NCBI GenBank assembly: GCA_900316045.1
Contig: ONBM01000039.1
Coordinates: 1-64,000, forward strand
DNA: 64,000 bases
Direction of reading: 5' to 3'
From: an uncultured Bacteroidales bacterium
Lineage (GTDB): Bacteria > Bacteroidota > Bacteroidia > Bacteroidales > UBA932
A program made the translations under genes and the position numbers. Numbering within the stretch: position 1 is the stretch's first letter; each line of letters begins with the position of its first letter. Below, piece after piece: positions 1 through 9,550 of this stretch. Below the pieces are notes generated by a model that was given only the letters and a program-made list of their open reading frames with translations, ran no database searches and was not told the DNA's origin.

Positions 1-1479
1 GAAGGAATTGGAATATGTGAAAATATTGTCATATACCATTCTCCTGTCATCGCTCCTGCTGTCAGAAGCTTCTCCATGCTGGGTCCTCCCGTAGGAAGTG
101 TGGATAGGATCCAGGAAATAATACGAGTGAATCCATCTCCGGTCCATGCTGACCGTGGATTTAAAATTCAGATGGTCCGAGAAATTGATCTGCGCATAGC
201 CAGACATGATGGCTCTGTCCGTCGCAGAGTAATTGTTCTCCGTTCTTGCTATATTCTCGGAAGGGGTGGTCAGGTTCGCACCGTAGAACTCTGTCCAGTA
301 CCAGTCTGGGTTGGTCTCACTCCAAGGCTTTGCGTAAGTAGGAGTGTTGATGACACTCAGCACGACTCCGGCACGGTTGGAACCTGTGCCGGAAATAATC
401 CCGTTGTTCTTGTAATGCGAATATGCCACGTTCGCGCCAACCGTGAGCCACTTATACAAATCAGAGTCAACGTTCAGTTTCACGTTGTATCTCTTATTGT
501 AAGCGACTCTGAATATTCCTTCTTCATCTGTGTAGCCACCGCTAAGATAGAACCTCGTTTTGTCGCCGGAATTTGACACCGAAAGCTGATAATTCTGCGT
601 CACGCCGGTACGGTAGGCTTCGTCGAACCAGTCCGTTTCATCTTTAAGCCCGTCCGGCAGAGTGGCTGCCCCTATCTCTCCCATAAGGTCCTTATACTGA
701 GCCACATTCAGAACATCATAGGTTTTCGTGACCTTGTTCAGGGCTACGTAGGAATTAAATTTCACGATAGGGCCTTTGCCTTTAGCCCCATGTTTAGTCG
801 TGATGAGAATCACGCCGTTGGCCGCTCGGGAACCGTAAATGGCAGCCGATGAGGCGTCCTTAAGAATCTGCATGGATTCGATGTCGCCTGGGGACAGGTA
901 TGCTATGGCATAATTGCCGGTTCCCACAGGTACGCCATCCACGACGTAAAGAGGATCGTTGCTAGAGGCGATTGAACTCGCGCCTCGGACTCTCACTGTC
1001 ATCCCGCTTCCCGGCAGGCCGCTGGTCTGGGTCACTTGCACCCCTGCCACCTTACCCTGAATGAATCCGGACGTTTCAGTGACCGGCCTGAGTTCAAGGT
1101 CCTCCGTGGACACGGTCGACACAGCCGTCGTCAGGTCTCTCTTCTTGACGGAACCGTAACCTATCGCGACGACGGCATCAAGAGCCAGAGCCTCTTCTTC
1201 GACTGTGACATCGATGACGGAGCGTCCATTGACGCTGACCGTCACGGTCTTATATCCCAATGAAGAATATTCAAGCACGGCATCCGGACCGCTGACATTG
1301 ATTTGGTACATTCCATTTGCATCTGTGGCGACTCCATTGCGAGTGTTCTTCTCGACCACGGTCAGCCCAACCAGAGGCTGTCCGCCCGAATCCGTCACCG
1401 TACCTTTTACCGACTGCCTCTGAGCGTGCATGGTCGTAACGCCCAGAAACATCATGAAAACAAAGAGATATTTACGCAT
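1..1479 (-). CDS. SusC/RagA family TonB-linked outer membrane protein (5' part only)
   Basis: The gene starts at 1479 and runs off the left edge, so 493 N-terminal residues are visible. It has a signal peptide of about 19 residues ending in MHA, a carboxypeptidase-regulatory-like beta domain (about residues 20-100), a GYGSVKKRDLT segment typical of SusC before the plug, and a TonB plug with RVRGASSI and DPLYVVDGVP (about 145-170) and SRAANGVILITTK. The rest is the start of the barrel. SusC proteins import glycans or peptides through the outer membrane with TonB energy and a SusD lipoprotein; any susD would lie beyond the left edge. The substrate cannot be inferred. A TATATTTG promoter element lies about 47 bases upstream. 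Confidence 0.96.
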   Translation of the reverse strand, partial: MRKYLFVFMMFLGVTTMHAQRQSVKGTVTDSGGQPLVGLTVVEKNTRNGVATDANGMYQINVSGPDAVLEYSSLGYKTVTVSVNGRSVIDVTVEEEALALDAVVAIGYGSVKKRDLTTAVSTVSTEDLELRPVTETSGFIQGKVAGVQVTQTSGLPGSGMTVRVRGASSIASSNDPLYVVDGVPVGTGNYAIAYLSPGDIESMQILKDASSAAIYGSRAANGVILITTKHGAKGKGPIVKFNSYVALNKVTKTYDVLNVAQYKDLMGEIGAATLPDGLKDETDWFDEAYRTGVTQNYQLSVSNSGDKTRFYLSGGYTDEEGIFRVAYNKRYNVKLNVDSDLYKWLTVGANVAYSHYKNNGIISGTGSNRAGVVLSVINTPTYAKPWSETNPDWYWTEFYGANLTTPSENIARTENNYSATDRAIMSGYAQINFSDHLNFKSTVSMDRRWIHSYYFLDPIHTSYGRTQHGEASDSRSDDRRMVYDNIFTYSNSF

Positions 1480-1525
1480 AATGTTTATTGATTTTTGTGG
1501 CTGATGCTAGCCTAATAGTCGTTGT

Positions 1526-1533
1526 CAAATATA
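1526..1533 (-). promoter_or_regulatory. Bacteroidota -7 promoter element of the susC gene
   Basis: On the minus strand this reads TATATTTG, a match to TAnnTTTG. No TTG sits at the preferred 19-21 base spacing; the nearest (1557-1559) gives 23. The predicted leader would be about 40 bases. Confidence 0.45.
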
Positions 1534-1766
1534 GCAATCAAAAAGTTTTATCAGACCAAGCAGAAAGGTTGAAGTGGATGAAATGGAGAACGCATTTAGG
1601 GGCGCCGTGTTAATTATCAATGTCTTACATCATAAGCCAGAATAAACAAAATGTAGATTTACGGAGGCCGGAATATATATATCATGGATGATTTCTCTGT
1701 TACAATTAACAAGAAAATCCGTTAATCTTTGAAAGACATGCAAAAAATCAAATAGAATTAATATAT

Positions 1767-1964
1767 TTGTTTAACTCAAGTTTCGCTAATGCGAAACACC
1801 TCTTAAGGAGGGCCTTCGACCCGACAAAGTCCCTCCCCCGAGGGGAGGGATTTAGGGAGGGGGTAACGTAGATATAAAAAGAAAGTGCGTTGGCAAAGGT
1901 TTGCAAATCTTTTCAATGAACTTTAAACCAGATATTTAAGACTTGCGAAACTTGAGTTGTTTAA
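1767..1964. mobile_element. MITE-like element with 12-bp inverted ends and 8-bp target duplication
   Basis: The element spans 1775-1956 (182 bp). Its ends are perfect 12-bp inverted repeats, CTCAAGTTTCGC (1775-1786) and GCGAAACTTGAG (1945-1956), flanked by the 8-bp direct repeat TTGTTTAA (1767-1774 and 1957-1964). It has no coding capacity. Inside are a hairpin made from the left end (GTTTCGC 1780-1786, loop TAAT, GCGAAAC 1791-1797) and a GC-rich hairpin, CCCTCCCC (1831-1838) with GGGGAGGG (1842-1849). It ends 21 bases before the tricorn start codon and so forms part of that gene's upstream region. The matching transposase is not identifiable in the window. Confidence 0.8.
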
Positions 1965-1977
1965 CTAAATAACTATT

Positions 1978-4900
1978 ATGACCAGAATCAATCTTTTATC
2001 TGCCAAGGCATTCCGCATGTGCGCAATCGCCACGGCAATCTCGATTTCATTCGCGACATTTGCCCAGGAAACGCCTAAATGGCTGAGGAAAAATGCAATA
2101 TCGCCGGACGGGAATGTAGTGGCATTCTGCTATAAAGGCGATATATACACTGTCGGGATTGCTGGAGGACAGGCAATCCAGATAACAAGCAACGAAGCCT
2201 ATGATTCGGACCCGATTTGGATGCCGGACGGGAAGAACATCATTTTCTCATCCACCAGGGAAGGATCCAAAGACATATTCATGACATCTGCCAAAGGCGG
2301 GAAACCGAAGAGGCTCACAGACTATCCTGGCAGCGAGACGCCTTTGTGCGTGCTTCCTGACGGGAGGATAATTTTCCAGGCAAACATCGGCCAAGACGTA
2401 AAGTACGGCGGATTTCCTGGCTCGGCGCAGCTCTGGCAGGTGGACACCAATGCGAAAAGGCCATTGCTGGTCACTTCGCTCCCAATCATGAACATGAGCG
2501 TTAATGCGTCGGGAACAGTCATTTACGAAGATTACAAGGGGTATGAGGACGACCTAAGGAAGCACCATGCTTCTTCAGTGACCCGCGATATATGGATGTA
2601 CTCAGGCACGCAGAAGAACCCTGGCAGGTTCAGCATCAACGGGGACGGAGACTCGAAATTCACCAAGCTCAGCTCTTTCAAGGGCGAGGACCGCAACCCT
2701 GTGTTCGCCGCCGATGAAAAGACCTATTACTTCCTCAGCGAAGCCGATGGCACTCTGAACATCTACAAGGCCTCCATAGATGCCCCGGGCAGGCAGACTC
2801 AGCTTACGAAATTCACGAAGAACCCTGTCAGGTATCTCTCGGCTGCGAAGAATGGGACGCTCTGCTTCTCTTGGAACGGAGACCTCTATTCCTTGAAGGA
2901 AGGCGGCTCGCCTGAGAAGATTTCAATCAGCGTGTCTAGGGACCAGACTGAAAGCGATTTGAGATACATTACTTTCACCAGCGGAGGCAGCAGCGTGGCC
3001 ATTTCTCCCAACGAGAAGGAAATCGCAGTCGTGGCACATGGGGAGGTTTTCGTGACTTCCATCGATTACAAGACTACCAGAAGGATCACGAACACTCCAC
3101 AGCAGGAAAGAAACGTAAGCTTCTCCAAGGACGGACGCACTCTCTATTATTCCTCCGAAAGGGACGGATGCTGGGCGATATACAAGACTACCCTGGACGA
3201 CAAGGACGAAAAATATTTCACGTATGCCACCAAGCTGAAAGAAGAGAGATTCACCGATGCCGGGCAGACATGCTTCCAGCCGGATGTGTCTCCTGACGGG
3301 AAATGGGTGGCATTCTTGCGCGACAGGACCGAGCTGGTGATCAAGGCTACGGAAGGCGGCAAGGAGAAATCGCTAATGAAAGATGCGACATATTCCTACA
3401 CTGACGGAGATCTCGGGTTCGAATGGAGCCCGGACAGCCACTACTTGCTGACCACATACCAAGCGAACGGCGGATGGAACAATACTGACGTCGCTTTGAT
3501 AGACATTGATAACGGCCAGATAACAGACCTCACTAGGAGCGGCTACACCGACGGGAATTTCAAATGGGTTCTGGGAGGCAAGGCGATGGCTTGGCAGTCA
3601 GACAAGTACGGATTCAGGAGCCATGGCAGCTGGGGTTCTGAGGACGACATTTACCTGATGTTCTTCGATGCCAAGGAAATGAGCAAATTCCTCCAGGATG
3701 AGGAAAGCGAGGCGATAGCCAAGGCAATAGAGGAAGGTGGCAAAGAGAAGACAGAGAAGCAGGTGAAGAAAGAAGAGGAGAAGGAAAAGAAAGATTCCGT
3801 GAAACAGGCCGAAAAGCCTAAAAAGCTTGAACTCGACCTCGAACACAGGGATTACAGGATAAAGAAACTCACCCGCTTCGCCGGCAGGCTCGGAGACTAT
3901 TTCCTGACCAATGATGGGAAGAAACTCTACTATATCTCGCGCCTGGAAAAGAGCTATGACCTCTGCCTCCTGGATGTGAAGAAAGGGGACATCAGCGTTC
4001 TGAGAAAGGGCGTGAGCGGAATACTGGTTCCGTCAAGGGACGGCAAATACATTTACATCTGCGACGGAGCCACCATCACTCGGATGAGCACTGACAACAA
4101 TTCCACCAAGAGCATTTCTTTCTCCGGAGACTTTGAATATAAGCCGGTCCAGGAACGTGAATATCTCTTCAGCCATGTATGGAAGCAGGTGAAGGAAAAA
4201 TTCTACGATCCTGCTCTGCATGGAATAGACTGGGACGGCTACAAGGCCAATTACGAGCAGTTCCTGCCATACATCAATAATGATTTGGATTTCGCAGACC
4301 TGCTGTCAGAAATGCTAGGCGAGCTGAATGCGTCACACACGGGAGCAAGATATTATTCATCATCAAGGCTCAACATCGGCAGGCTGGGCGTCATCTACGA
4401 CTACGATTACGATGGTGACGGGCTGAAGATAGCCGAAGTGCTTCTTAACGGGGTCATAAACCTGGCCGACCCTGAAATCAAGGCTGGAGACATCATCCTT
4501 GCAATCAACGGCCAGCCAATCAAGGCAGGCGAAAGCTGGTTCAAGCTGCTGCAGAACACTGTGGGCAAAAAGACTGCGCTGAAAATCAAGAAAGGCAAAA
4601 AAGAAGTCGAGTTGTTCGTAACGCCTAGCTCATACGAATCAAATCTCTTGTACGACAGGTGGGTGCAGCAAAGAGAAGACGAGGTGGACAAGCTCTCCGG
4701 AGGAAAGGTGGGATATTCTCATGTTTCCGGAATGGACTCTCCTAGCTTCAGGCAGGTATATTCCAAGATTCTCGGGAAATACCGCACAGCTGACGCTGCC
4801 ATCATCGACACTCGCCACAATGGTGGCGGATGGCTGCACGATGACTTGGCATCGTTCTTAAGCGGCAAGGAATATCTTAAATTCCAGCCGCGCGGGAAAT

Positions 4901-5247
4901 ACATCGGAAGCGAGCCTTTCAGCAGGTGGACGAAACCGTCCTGCGTCCTCATGTGCGAGGACGATTACTCTGACGCCTCGATGTTCCCATACACCTACAA
5001 GACGCTCGGACTCGGCAAGCTTATTGGTCAGCCTGTGCCAGGCACCGGAACCGCCGTGTGGTGGGAATACATGATGAACGGAGTGGTGTTCGGCATCCCT
5101 GAGGTCGGCTCGTGGGCAATCAAAGAGGGAAGATACCTTGAGAATATGCAGATAGAGCCTGACATCTACGTGGACAACGACCCAGCTTCAATCCTTCGTG
5201 GCGAAGACAAGCAGCTTGAAGCCGCAGTGAAAGAAATGATGAAATAA
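1978..5247 (+). CDS. tricorn-type S41 protease with WD40-like propeller
   Basis: This 1089-residue secreted protease resembles archaeal tricorn and probably trims peptides in the periplasm. A signal peptide ends near residue 30 (ATFAQ). Repeated PD40/TolB-like blades follow (SPDGNVVAF, MPDGKNIIFSS and similar, to about residue 560). A Lys/Glu-rich linker lies at about 583-625. Then come a second propeller-like region, a C1 domain with ASHTG (about 785, the Ser-His of tricorn), a PDZ domain (about 800-880) and a C2 domain with SDASMFP (nucleophile Ser near 998) and LENMQIEPD (Glu near 1055). All expected catalytic residues are present. It starts a plus-strand run with the next two genes, 10 bases apart. 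Its upstream region is occupied by the 182-bp mobile element, so its expression may depend on it. Confidence 0.93.
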   Translation: MTRINLLSAKAFRMCAIATAISISFATFAQETPKWLRKNAISPDGNVVAFCYKGDIYTVGIAGGQAIQITSNEAYDSDPIWMPDGKNIIFSSTREGSKDIFMTSAKGGKPKRLTDYPGSETPLCVLPDGRIIFQANIGQDVKYGGFPGSAQLWQVDTNAKRPLLVTSLPIMNMSVNASGTVIYEDYKGYEDDLRKHHASSVTRDIWMYSGTQKNPGRFSINGDGDSKFTKLSSFKGEDRNPVFAADEKTYYFLSEADGTLNIYKASIDAPGRQTQLTKFTKNPVRYLSAAKNGTLCFSWNGDLYSLKEGGSPEKISISVSRDQTESDLRYITFTSGGSSVAISPNEKEIAVVAHGEVFVTSIDYKTTRRITNTPQQERNVSFSKDGRTLYYSSERDGCWAIYKTTLDDKDEKYFTYATKLKEERFTDAGQTCFQPDVSPDGKWVAFLRDRTELVIKATEGGKEKSLMKDATYSYTDGDLGFEWSPDSHYLLTTYQANGGWNNTDVALIDIDNGQITDLTRSGYTDGNFKWVLGGKAMAWQSDKYGFRSHGSWGSEDDIYLMFFDAKEMSKFLQDEESEAIAKAIEEGGKEKTEKQVKKEEEKEKKDSVKQAEKPKKLELDLEHRDYRIKKLTRFAGRLGDYFLTNDGKKLYYISRLEKSYDLCLLDVKKGDISVLRKGVSGILVPSRDGKYIYICDGATITRMSTDNNSTKSISFSGDFEYKPVQEREYLFSHVWKQVKEKFYDPALHGIDWDGYKANYEQFLPYINNDLDFADLLSEMLGELNASHTGARYYSSSRLNIGRLGVIYDYDYDGDGLKIAEVLLNGVINLADPEIKAGDIILAINGQPIKAGESWFKLLQNTVGKKTALKIKKGKKEVELFVTPSSYESNLLYDRWVQQREDEVDKLSGGKVGYSHVSGMDSPSFRQVYSKILGKYRTADAAIIDTRHNGGGWLHDDLASFLSGKEYLKFQPRGKYIGSEPFSRWTKPSCVLMCEDDYSDASMFPYTYKTLGLGKLIGQPVPGTGTAVWWEYMMNGVVFGIPEVGSWAIKEGRYLENMQIEPDIYVDNDPASILRGEDKQLEAAVKEMMK

Positions 5248-5257
5248 CATAAGAGAA

Positions 5258-5980
5258 ATGGACAAGAAACTGGTCATAATACCTACCTACAACGAAAAGG
5301 AAAACATCGAAGCCATCGTCAGGAAGGTGTTTTCCCTTGAAGGAGGCTTTCACATCCTGGTGATAGACGATGGCTCCCCCGACGGAACAGCAACAATCGT
5401 GAAAAGGCTGCAAGCCGAGTTCACAGACAGGCTTTTTTTAATCGAAAGGCCTGGCAAGCAAGGACTAGGAACAGCCTATCTGACCGGTTTCCGCTGGTCC
5501 ATGGAGAATGGTTACGACTACACTACCGAAATGGATGCCGATTTCTCGCACAATCCGGAAGACCTGCCAAAGCTCTACGAAGCAGCCAAGGAATGCGGAG
5601 GAATCGCTATCGGGTCACGTTACTGCAACGGGATAAGCGTCGTGAACTGGCCTCTGGGAAGGATACTGATGTCCTATTGCGCATCGATATACGTGAAGAC
5701 AGTTCTGGGGATGAAGGTCCAAGACTGCACCGCCGGCTTCGTATGCTACTCTCGCGATGTGCTTGAAGCAATGGACTTAGACGATGTGAGGATGAAAGGG
5801 TACGGCTTTCAGATCGAGATGAAGTACACCACTTACAAACTCGGATTCAACATAAAAGAAGTACCTATCATATTCGTTAATCGCAAGCTCGGCACGTCAA
5901 AGATGAGCGGAGGCATTTTCGGAGAGGCATTCTGGGGCGTCATAAAGCTTCGGTTCAGAAAGATTCATAGACGCAGTTAG
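5258..5980 (+). CDS. polyprenol monophosphomannose synthase-like GT2 glycosyltransferase
   Basis: This 240-residue soluble GT-A enzyme has the DPM1 pattern: IIPTYNEKENI at the N-terminus, VIDDGSPDGT (about 31-40), the DxD-like MDADFSHNP near residue 92, and GSRYCNG. It would transfer a sugar, probably mannose, from a nucleotide donor to undecaprenyl or another polyprenyl phosphate at the inner membrane. There is no C-terminal transmembrane domain, as in short bacterial DPM1 proteins. It follows the tricorn gene by 10 bases. The dihydroorotase start codon follows its stop codon directly, so co-transcription and translational coupling are likely. The exact sugar is an inference from family. Confidence 0.88.
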   Translation: MDKKLVIIPTYNEKENIEAIVRKVFSLEGGFHILVIDDGSPDGTATIVKRLQAEFTDRLFLIERPGKQGLGTAYLTGFRWSMENGYDYTTEMDADFSHNPEDLPKLYEAAKECGGIAIGSRYCNGISVVNWPLGRILMSYCASIYVKTVLGMKVQDCTAGFVCYSRDVLEAMDLDDVRMKGYGFQIEMKYTTYKLGFNIKEVPIIFVNRKLGTSKMSGGIFGEAFWGVIKLRFRKIHRRS

Positions 5981-7372
5981 ATGGCTCGTACTCTGCTTGC
6001 CAACGCTCGGATACTGACCGGGGAATGTTTAAGGGTCGGGGCTCTCGGCATCGAGGGCCCTGATATCGTTGGAATATGGGTCCGAGGAGAGGGCGTTAGC
6101 GATGACGAAAAAGCTATCGAAGCTTTCCCTGGGGCGGAAATCATAGACCTTGGCGGAAGACTGCTGATGGCTGGCGGAATAGATGCCCATGTGCATTTCA
6201 GGGAACCTGGCATGACGCAAAAAGCCGACATGGAAAGCGAATCCAAGGCTGCTTTGCTCGGAGGAATCACTTCTTTCATAGACATGCCAAACACCTCCCC
6301 GCCATGCACTACAATTGAAGCCTTGCAAGATAAGCTGACAAGAGCCGAGGGGAGAAGTTGGTGCAACTATGGCTTCCATTTAGGAGCGACAAATGCGAAT
6401 GTTGGGATAATAAATGAATATATCGCCGATGGCCTTGGAAAATATTTCTTTGGAATCAAGGTCTTCATGGGCTCGTCTACGGGGAATATGCTGGTCGACA
6501 GGGAAGATTCCTTGCAGAATATATTCAAGTTAAAAGGGAAGCCAATCCTGATACACAGCGAGGACGAAGGCATCATTAAAGCAAATCTTGAAAAGGCAAA
6601 AGCCAAGTTCTGCGAATATGACAAAGAAGGTCGCCTGGTCAGAGATGGGATTCCGTTCAGCGAGCATTCCCTAATTCGCAGCCGCGAGGCCTGCGTCAAA
6701 TCCACTCATAAGGCCCTGAAATTAGCTGAAGAATTTGGCACGAGGCTGCATATCCTTCACGTAAGCACCTCCGACGAAGTTGATATGATTCGCGAAGCCA
6801 AGTCCCGCGGGGTTCATGTCACTGCTGAAACATCGGCGAATTATCTATGGTTCGACGACTCAGCTTACGACTCCATGAAAGGGCTGGTCAAATGCAATCC
6901 TGCCATCAAGACTGCCCAAGACAGGGTGGCGCTCCGCAAAGCGTTGGCAGACGGCACGATTGACGTCATCGGTTCAGACCATGCCCCTCACCTGCTTTCG
7001 GAGAAGCAGAGGGATTACCTCAATTGCCCTTCCGGAGTGCCTTCCGTGCAGCAATCGCTCTCAGTCGCTTTCACCGTAGCGCATCAGTGCGGGATTCCGC
7101 TCACGAGAATCGCTTCCGCATATTCAGAAAACATAGCGTATATTCTCGGAATAGAGAAGAGAGGTTTCCTGAAGACGGGCAGCCGCGCCGACCTCACCGT
7201 GATAGACCCTGACGAAGAATTCACGGTGGGAATACCTGCTTATAAATGCGGCTGGACTCCTTACGAGGGGCTACGCCTCTGCGGGGCAGTAAAGATGGTC
7301 TTCCTGAATGGAGAGCTTGCCGTGAGAGATGGAATAGTCGTTTCCAGCAAGCCGTCAGGGCAGGCGATATGA
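5981..7372 (+). CDS. pyrC: dihydroorotase
   Basis: This 463-residue amidohydrolase makes dihydroorotate from carbamoyl-aspartate in pyrimidine synthesis. It has the metal-binding HxH in DAHVHFREPG (about residues 66-75), the region of the carbamylated lysine in FFGIKVFMGSSTGN (about 155), later metal histidines in LIHSEDE and LHILHVST, and the catalytic Asp in GSDHAPHL (about 331). Length and motifs fit the class I (long, AllB/PyrC-like) dihydroorotases used by Bacteroidota. Its ATG abuts the stop of the glycosyltransferase. It converges on tex with only four bases between stop codons and no terminator hairpin between them. Confidence 0.93.
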   Translation: MARTLLANARILTGECLRVGALGIEGPDIVGIWVRGEGVSDDEKAIEAFPGAEIIDLGGRLLMAGGIDAHVHFREPGMTQKADMESESKAALLGGITSFIDMPNTSPPCTTIEALQDKLTRAEGRSWCNYGFHLGATNANVGIINEYIADGLGKYFFGIKVFMGSSTGNMLVDREDSLQNIFKLKGKPILIHSEDEGIIKANLEKAKAKFCEYDKEGRLVRDGIPFSEHSLIRSREACVKSTHKALKLAEEFGTRLHILHVSTSDEVDMIREAKSRGVHVTAETSANYLWFDDSAYDSMKGLVKCNPAIKTAQDRVALRKALADGTIDVIGSDHAPHLLSEKQRDYLNCPSGVPSVQQSLSVAFTVAHQCGIPLTRIASAYSENIAYILGIEKRGFLKTGSRADLTVIDPDEEFTVGIPAYKCGWTPYEGLRLCGAVKMVFLNGELAVRDGIVVSSKPSGQAI

Positions 7373-7376
7373 GAAA

Positions 7377-9506
7377 TCAGACAGTCTTCAGCAAACGTAA
7401 TGAGATACGCTTACGGTCCAAATCTACGGCAAGGACGCTCACCATCACATGCTGATGAAGTTTCACCTTCTGATGGTTCATCTGCGAGACGTGAATAAGG
7501 CCGTTCTCGTGTATCCCGATGTCGACGAAAGCTCCGAAATTCGTAATATTCGTAATGATTCCAGGCAATTCCATGCCCACTTTCAAGTCATCTATTTCGT
7601 GAATGTCTTCGGAGAAATTGAACTCCTGAGCAGATTCGCGAGGATCAAGGCCGGGCTTCGCCAGCTCTTTGAGAATATCATTAATGGTAGGCAGGCCGAA
7701 CTCCCCTTCCACATACTTCTGAGGGTCAATCTTTGAGATAAGCTCCTTGTTGCCGACAAGTTCTTTTGTAGATATGCCTAAGCCGGCAGCCATCTTATCC
7801 ACTATGTGGTAACACTCCGGATGAACGGCAGAGTTGTCCAGAGGATTCCGAGCCCCGTGAATCCGCAAGAAGCCTGCGCACTGCTCGAAAGCCTTAGGTC
7901 CCAGCTTCGGCACTTCCTTCAGCTGTTCCCGAGAAGAAAAGCCACCTATCTTGGTTCTGTAATCCATAATATTCTGAGCCAGCGCCGGTCCTATCCCTGA
8001 AACATAGCTGAGCAAGTATGGGCTGGCGGTGTTCAGGTTCACGCCAACGCTGTTGACGCATATCACCACGACATTATCCAGTTTTTCGCGGAGCAAGTTC
8101 TGGTCCACGTCGTGCTGGTACTGCCCCACCCCAAGAGACTTGGGGTCAATCTTCACGAGCTCCGCCAGAGGATCCATGAGGCGGCGGCCGATGGAAACAG
8201 CCCCACGCACGGTCACGTCTTCGTCAGGGAACTCTTTCCTGGCAACCTCCGATGCCGAATAAATGGAAGCTCCATCCTCGCTGACGGTATATACCTTCAC
8301 ATTGTCCGGGATGCCAACCCTCTTTATGAAATCTTCTGTCTCCCTGGACGCAGTCCCATTTCCTATCGCGATGGCCTCTATGCCATATTCCTCTATCATG
8401 GAGGAAACTGCCATGATAGATTTAACCTTCTCGTTCTGTGGAGGATGAGGGAATATGATTTCGTGGTGCAGCAGGTTCCCCTGTTCGTCAAGGCAGGCAA
8501 TCTTGCAGCCGTTCCTGAAGCCAGGATCAATCGCCATAGTGCGCTTCTGACCCACTGGAGGAGACAGCAGAAGCTGCGTAAGGTTCTCTCCGAAAACGTT
8601 GATGGACTCAATGTCCGCCTTTTCCTTGGCCTCTTTCAGGATTTCGTTGCTAATCGAAGGCTCCAGGAGACGCTTGTACGCATCGTCAACAGCCTCCCTT
8701 ATCTGCTCGCCTAGCCTCTGGCTCGGGTACCGATGCTCCTGGCAGAAATCATAATAAATCTTGTTCCCGCATTTCTCCGGATCCGCATCGATGCTGACGC
8801 TAAGGAAACCCTCGTTCTGAGCTCTTAGGATAGCTAGGAGATTGTGAGACGGAATTCTTTGGAGAGGCATGGAAAAATTGAAGTATGTCCTGTATTTCTG
8901 CGCCTCTAGGGATTCCGATGCTGACTTGGTAGCTTTAGACTCTATCCTTCTGGTTCTGAATATGCTCCTGAGGTCATCGCGGATAGCCGCAGTCTCGGAT
9001 ATTCTTTCAGCGACGATGTCCCTTGCCCCCGCCAAAGCATCTTCTACAGTGGACACCTTGTCATTGAGGAACTTGCGGGCTTCCGCCAAAGGATCTGCGA
9101 TGCTTACCTCCCACATCCGGTCCGCCAAAGGCTCCAGCCCCTTTTCTTTGGCAACAGTGGCTCGGGTGCGCCTCTTCGGCCTGTACGGCAGATACAAGTC
9201 CTCCAGCTCGCTAGAGACGACGCAATTCTCGATCTTCGAACGCAATTCATCGGTCAGCTTTCCTTGCTCCCGGATAGTTGCCAGAATGCCAGCCTTGCGT
9301 TTCTCCATTTCTGCGAATATCTCATTCCAATGCTGGATCTCAGACACTTGCATGTCATCTAATCCACCGGTCTTTTCTTTCCTGTAGCGGCTTATGAACG
9401 GAATTGTATTTCCTTCCTCGAAGAGCTGCACGCAGTTCTCCACCTGCCACTCTTTGATGCCCACCTTCGAGGCTATTGTCTTTATATATATATCTTTCAT
9501 ATTCAA
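7377..9506 (-). CDS. tex: Tex family RNA-binding transcription accessory protein
   Basis: This 709-residue cytoplasmic protein matches Tex along its length: an N-terminal helical domain (WQVENCVQLFEEGNTIPFISRYRKE is the family signature, quoted here as two parts WQVENCVQLF and GNTIPFISRYRKE), a YqgF-like RNase H fold (AIDPGFRNGCKIACLDEQG, about 345-365), helix-hairpin-helix motifs (VSGIGPALAQNI, about 510) and a C-terminal S1 domain (about 640-706, GIITNITNFGAFVDIG). Tex binds nucleic acid and influences transcription and translation. Start 9506 is preceded by GAAT (GAATATG), a context shared by many starts here. The gene stands alone, downstream of clc by 44 bases and on the same strand, so read-through is possible. 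Confidence 0.95.
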   Translation of the reverse strand: MNMKDIYIKTIASKVGIKEWQVENCVQLFEEGNTIPFISRYRKEKTGGLDDMQVSEIQHWNEIFAEMEKRKAGILATIREQGKLTDELRSKIENCVVSSELEDLYLPYRPKRRTRATVAKEKGLEPLADRMWEVSIADPLAEARKFLNDKVSTVEDALAGARDIVAERISETAAIRDDLRSIFRTRRIESKATKSASESLEAQKYRTYFNFSMPLQRIPSHNLLAILRAQNEGFLSVSIDADPEKCGNKIYYDFCQEHRYPSQRLGEQIREAVDDAYKRLLEPSISNEILKEAKEKADIESINVFGENLTQLLLSPPVGQKRTMAIDPGFRNGCKIACLDEQGNLLHHEIIFPHPPQNEKVKSIMAVSSMIEEYGIEAIAIGNGTASRETEDFIKRVGIPDNVKVYTVSEDGASIYSASEVARKEFPDEDVTVRGAVSIGRRLMDPLAELVKIDPKSLGVGQYQHDVDQNLLREKLDNVVVICVNSVGVNLNTASPYLLSYVSGIGPALAQNIMDYRTKIGGFSSREQLKEVPKLGPKAFEQCAGFLRIHGARNPLDNSAVHPECYHIVDKMAAGLGISTKELVGNKELISKIDPQKYVEGEFGLPTINDILKELAKPGLDPRESAQEFNFSEDIHEIDDLKVGMELPGIITNITNFGAFVDIGIHENGLIHVSQMNHQKVKLHQHVMVSVLAVDLDRKRISLRLLKTV

Positions 9507-9550
9507 TGTATCATAAATTGCGAAGCAAGTTCAGCATGGTCTCTTGCATG

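Noticed and set aside
3598-3846. Leu/Phe-rich minus-strand frame that looks like a membrane protein
   Set aside because: It is the antisense of the Lys/Glu-rich linker of the tricorn protein.
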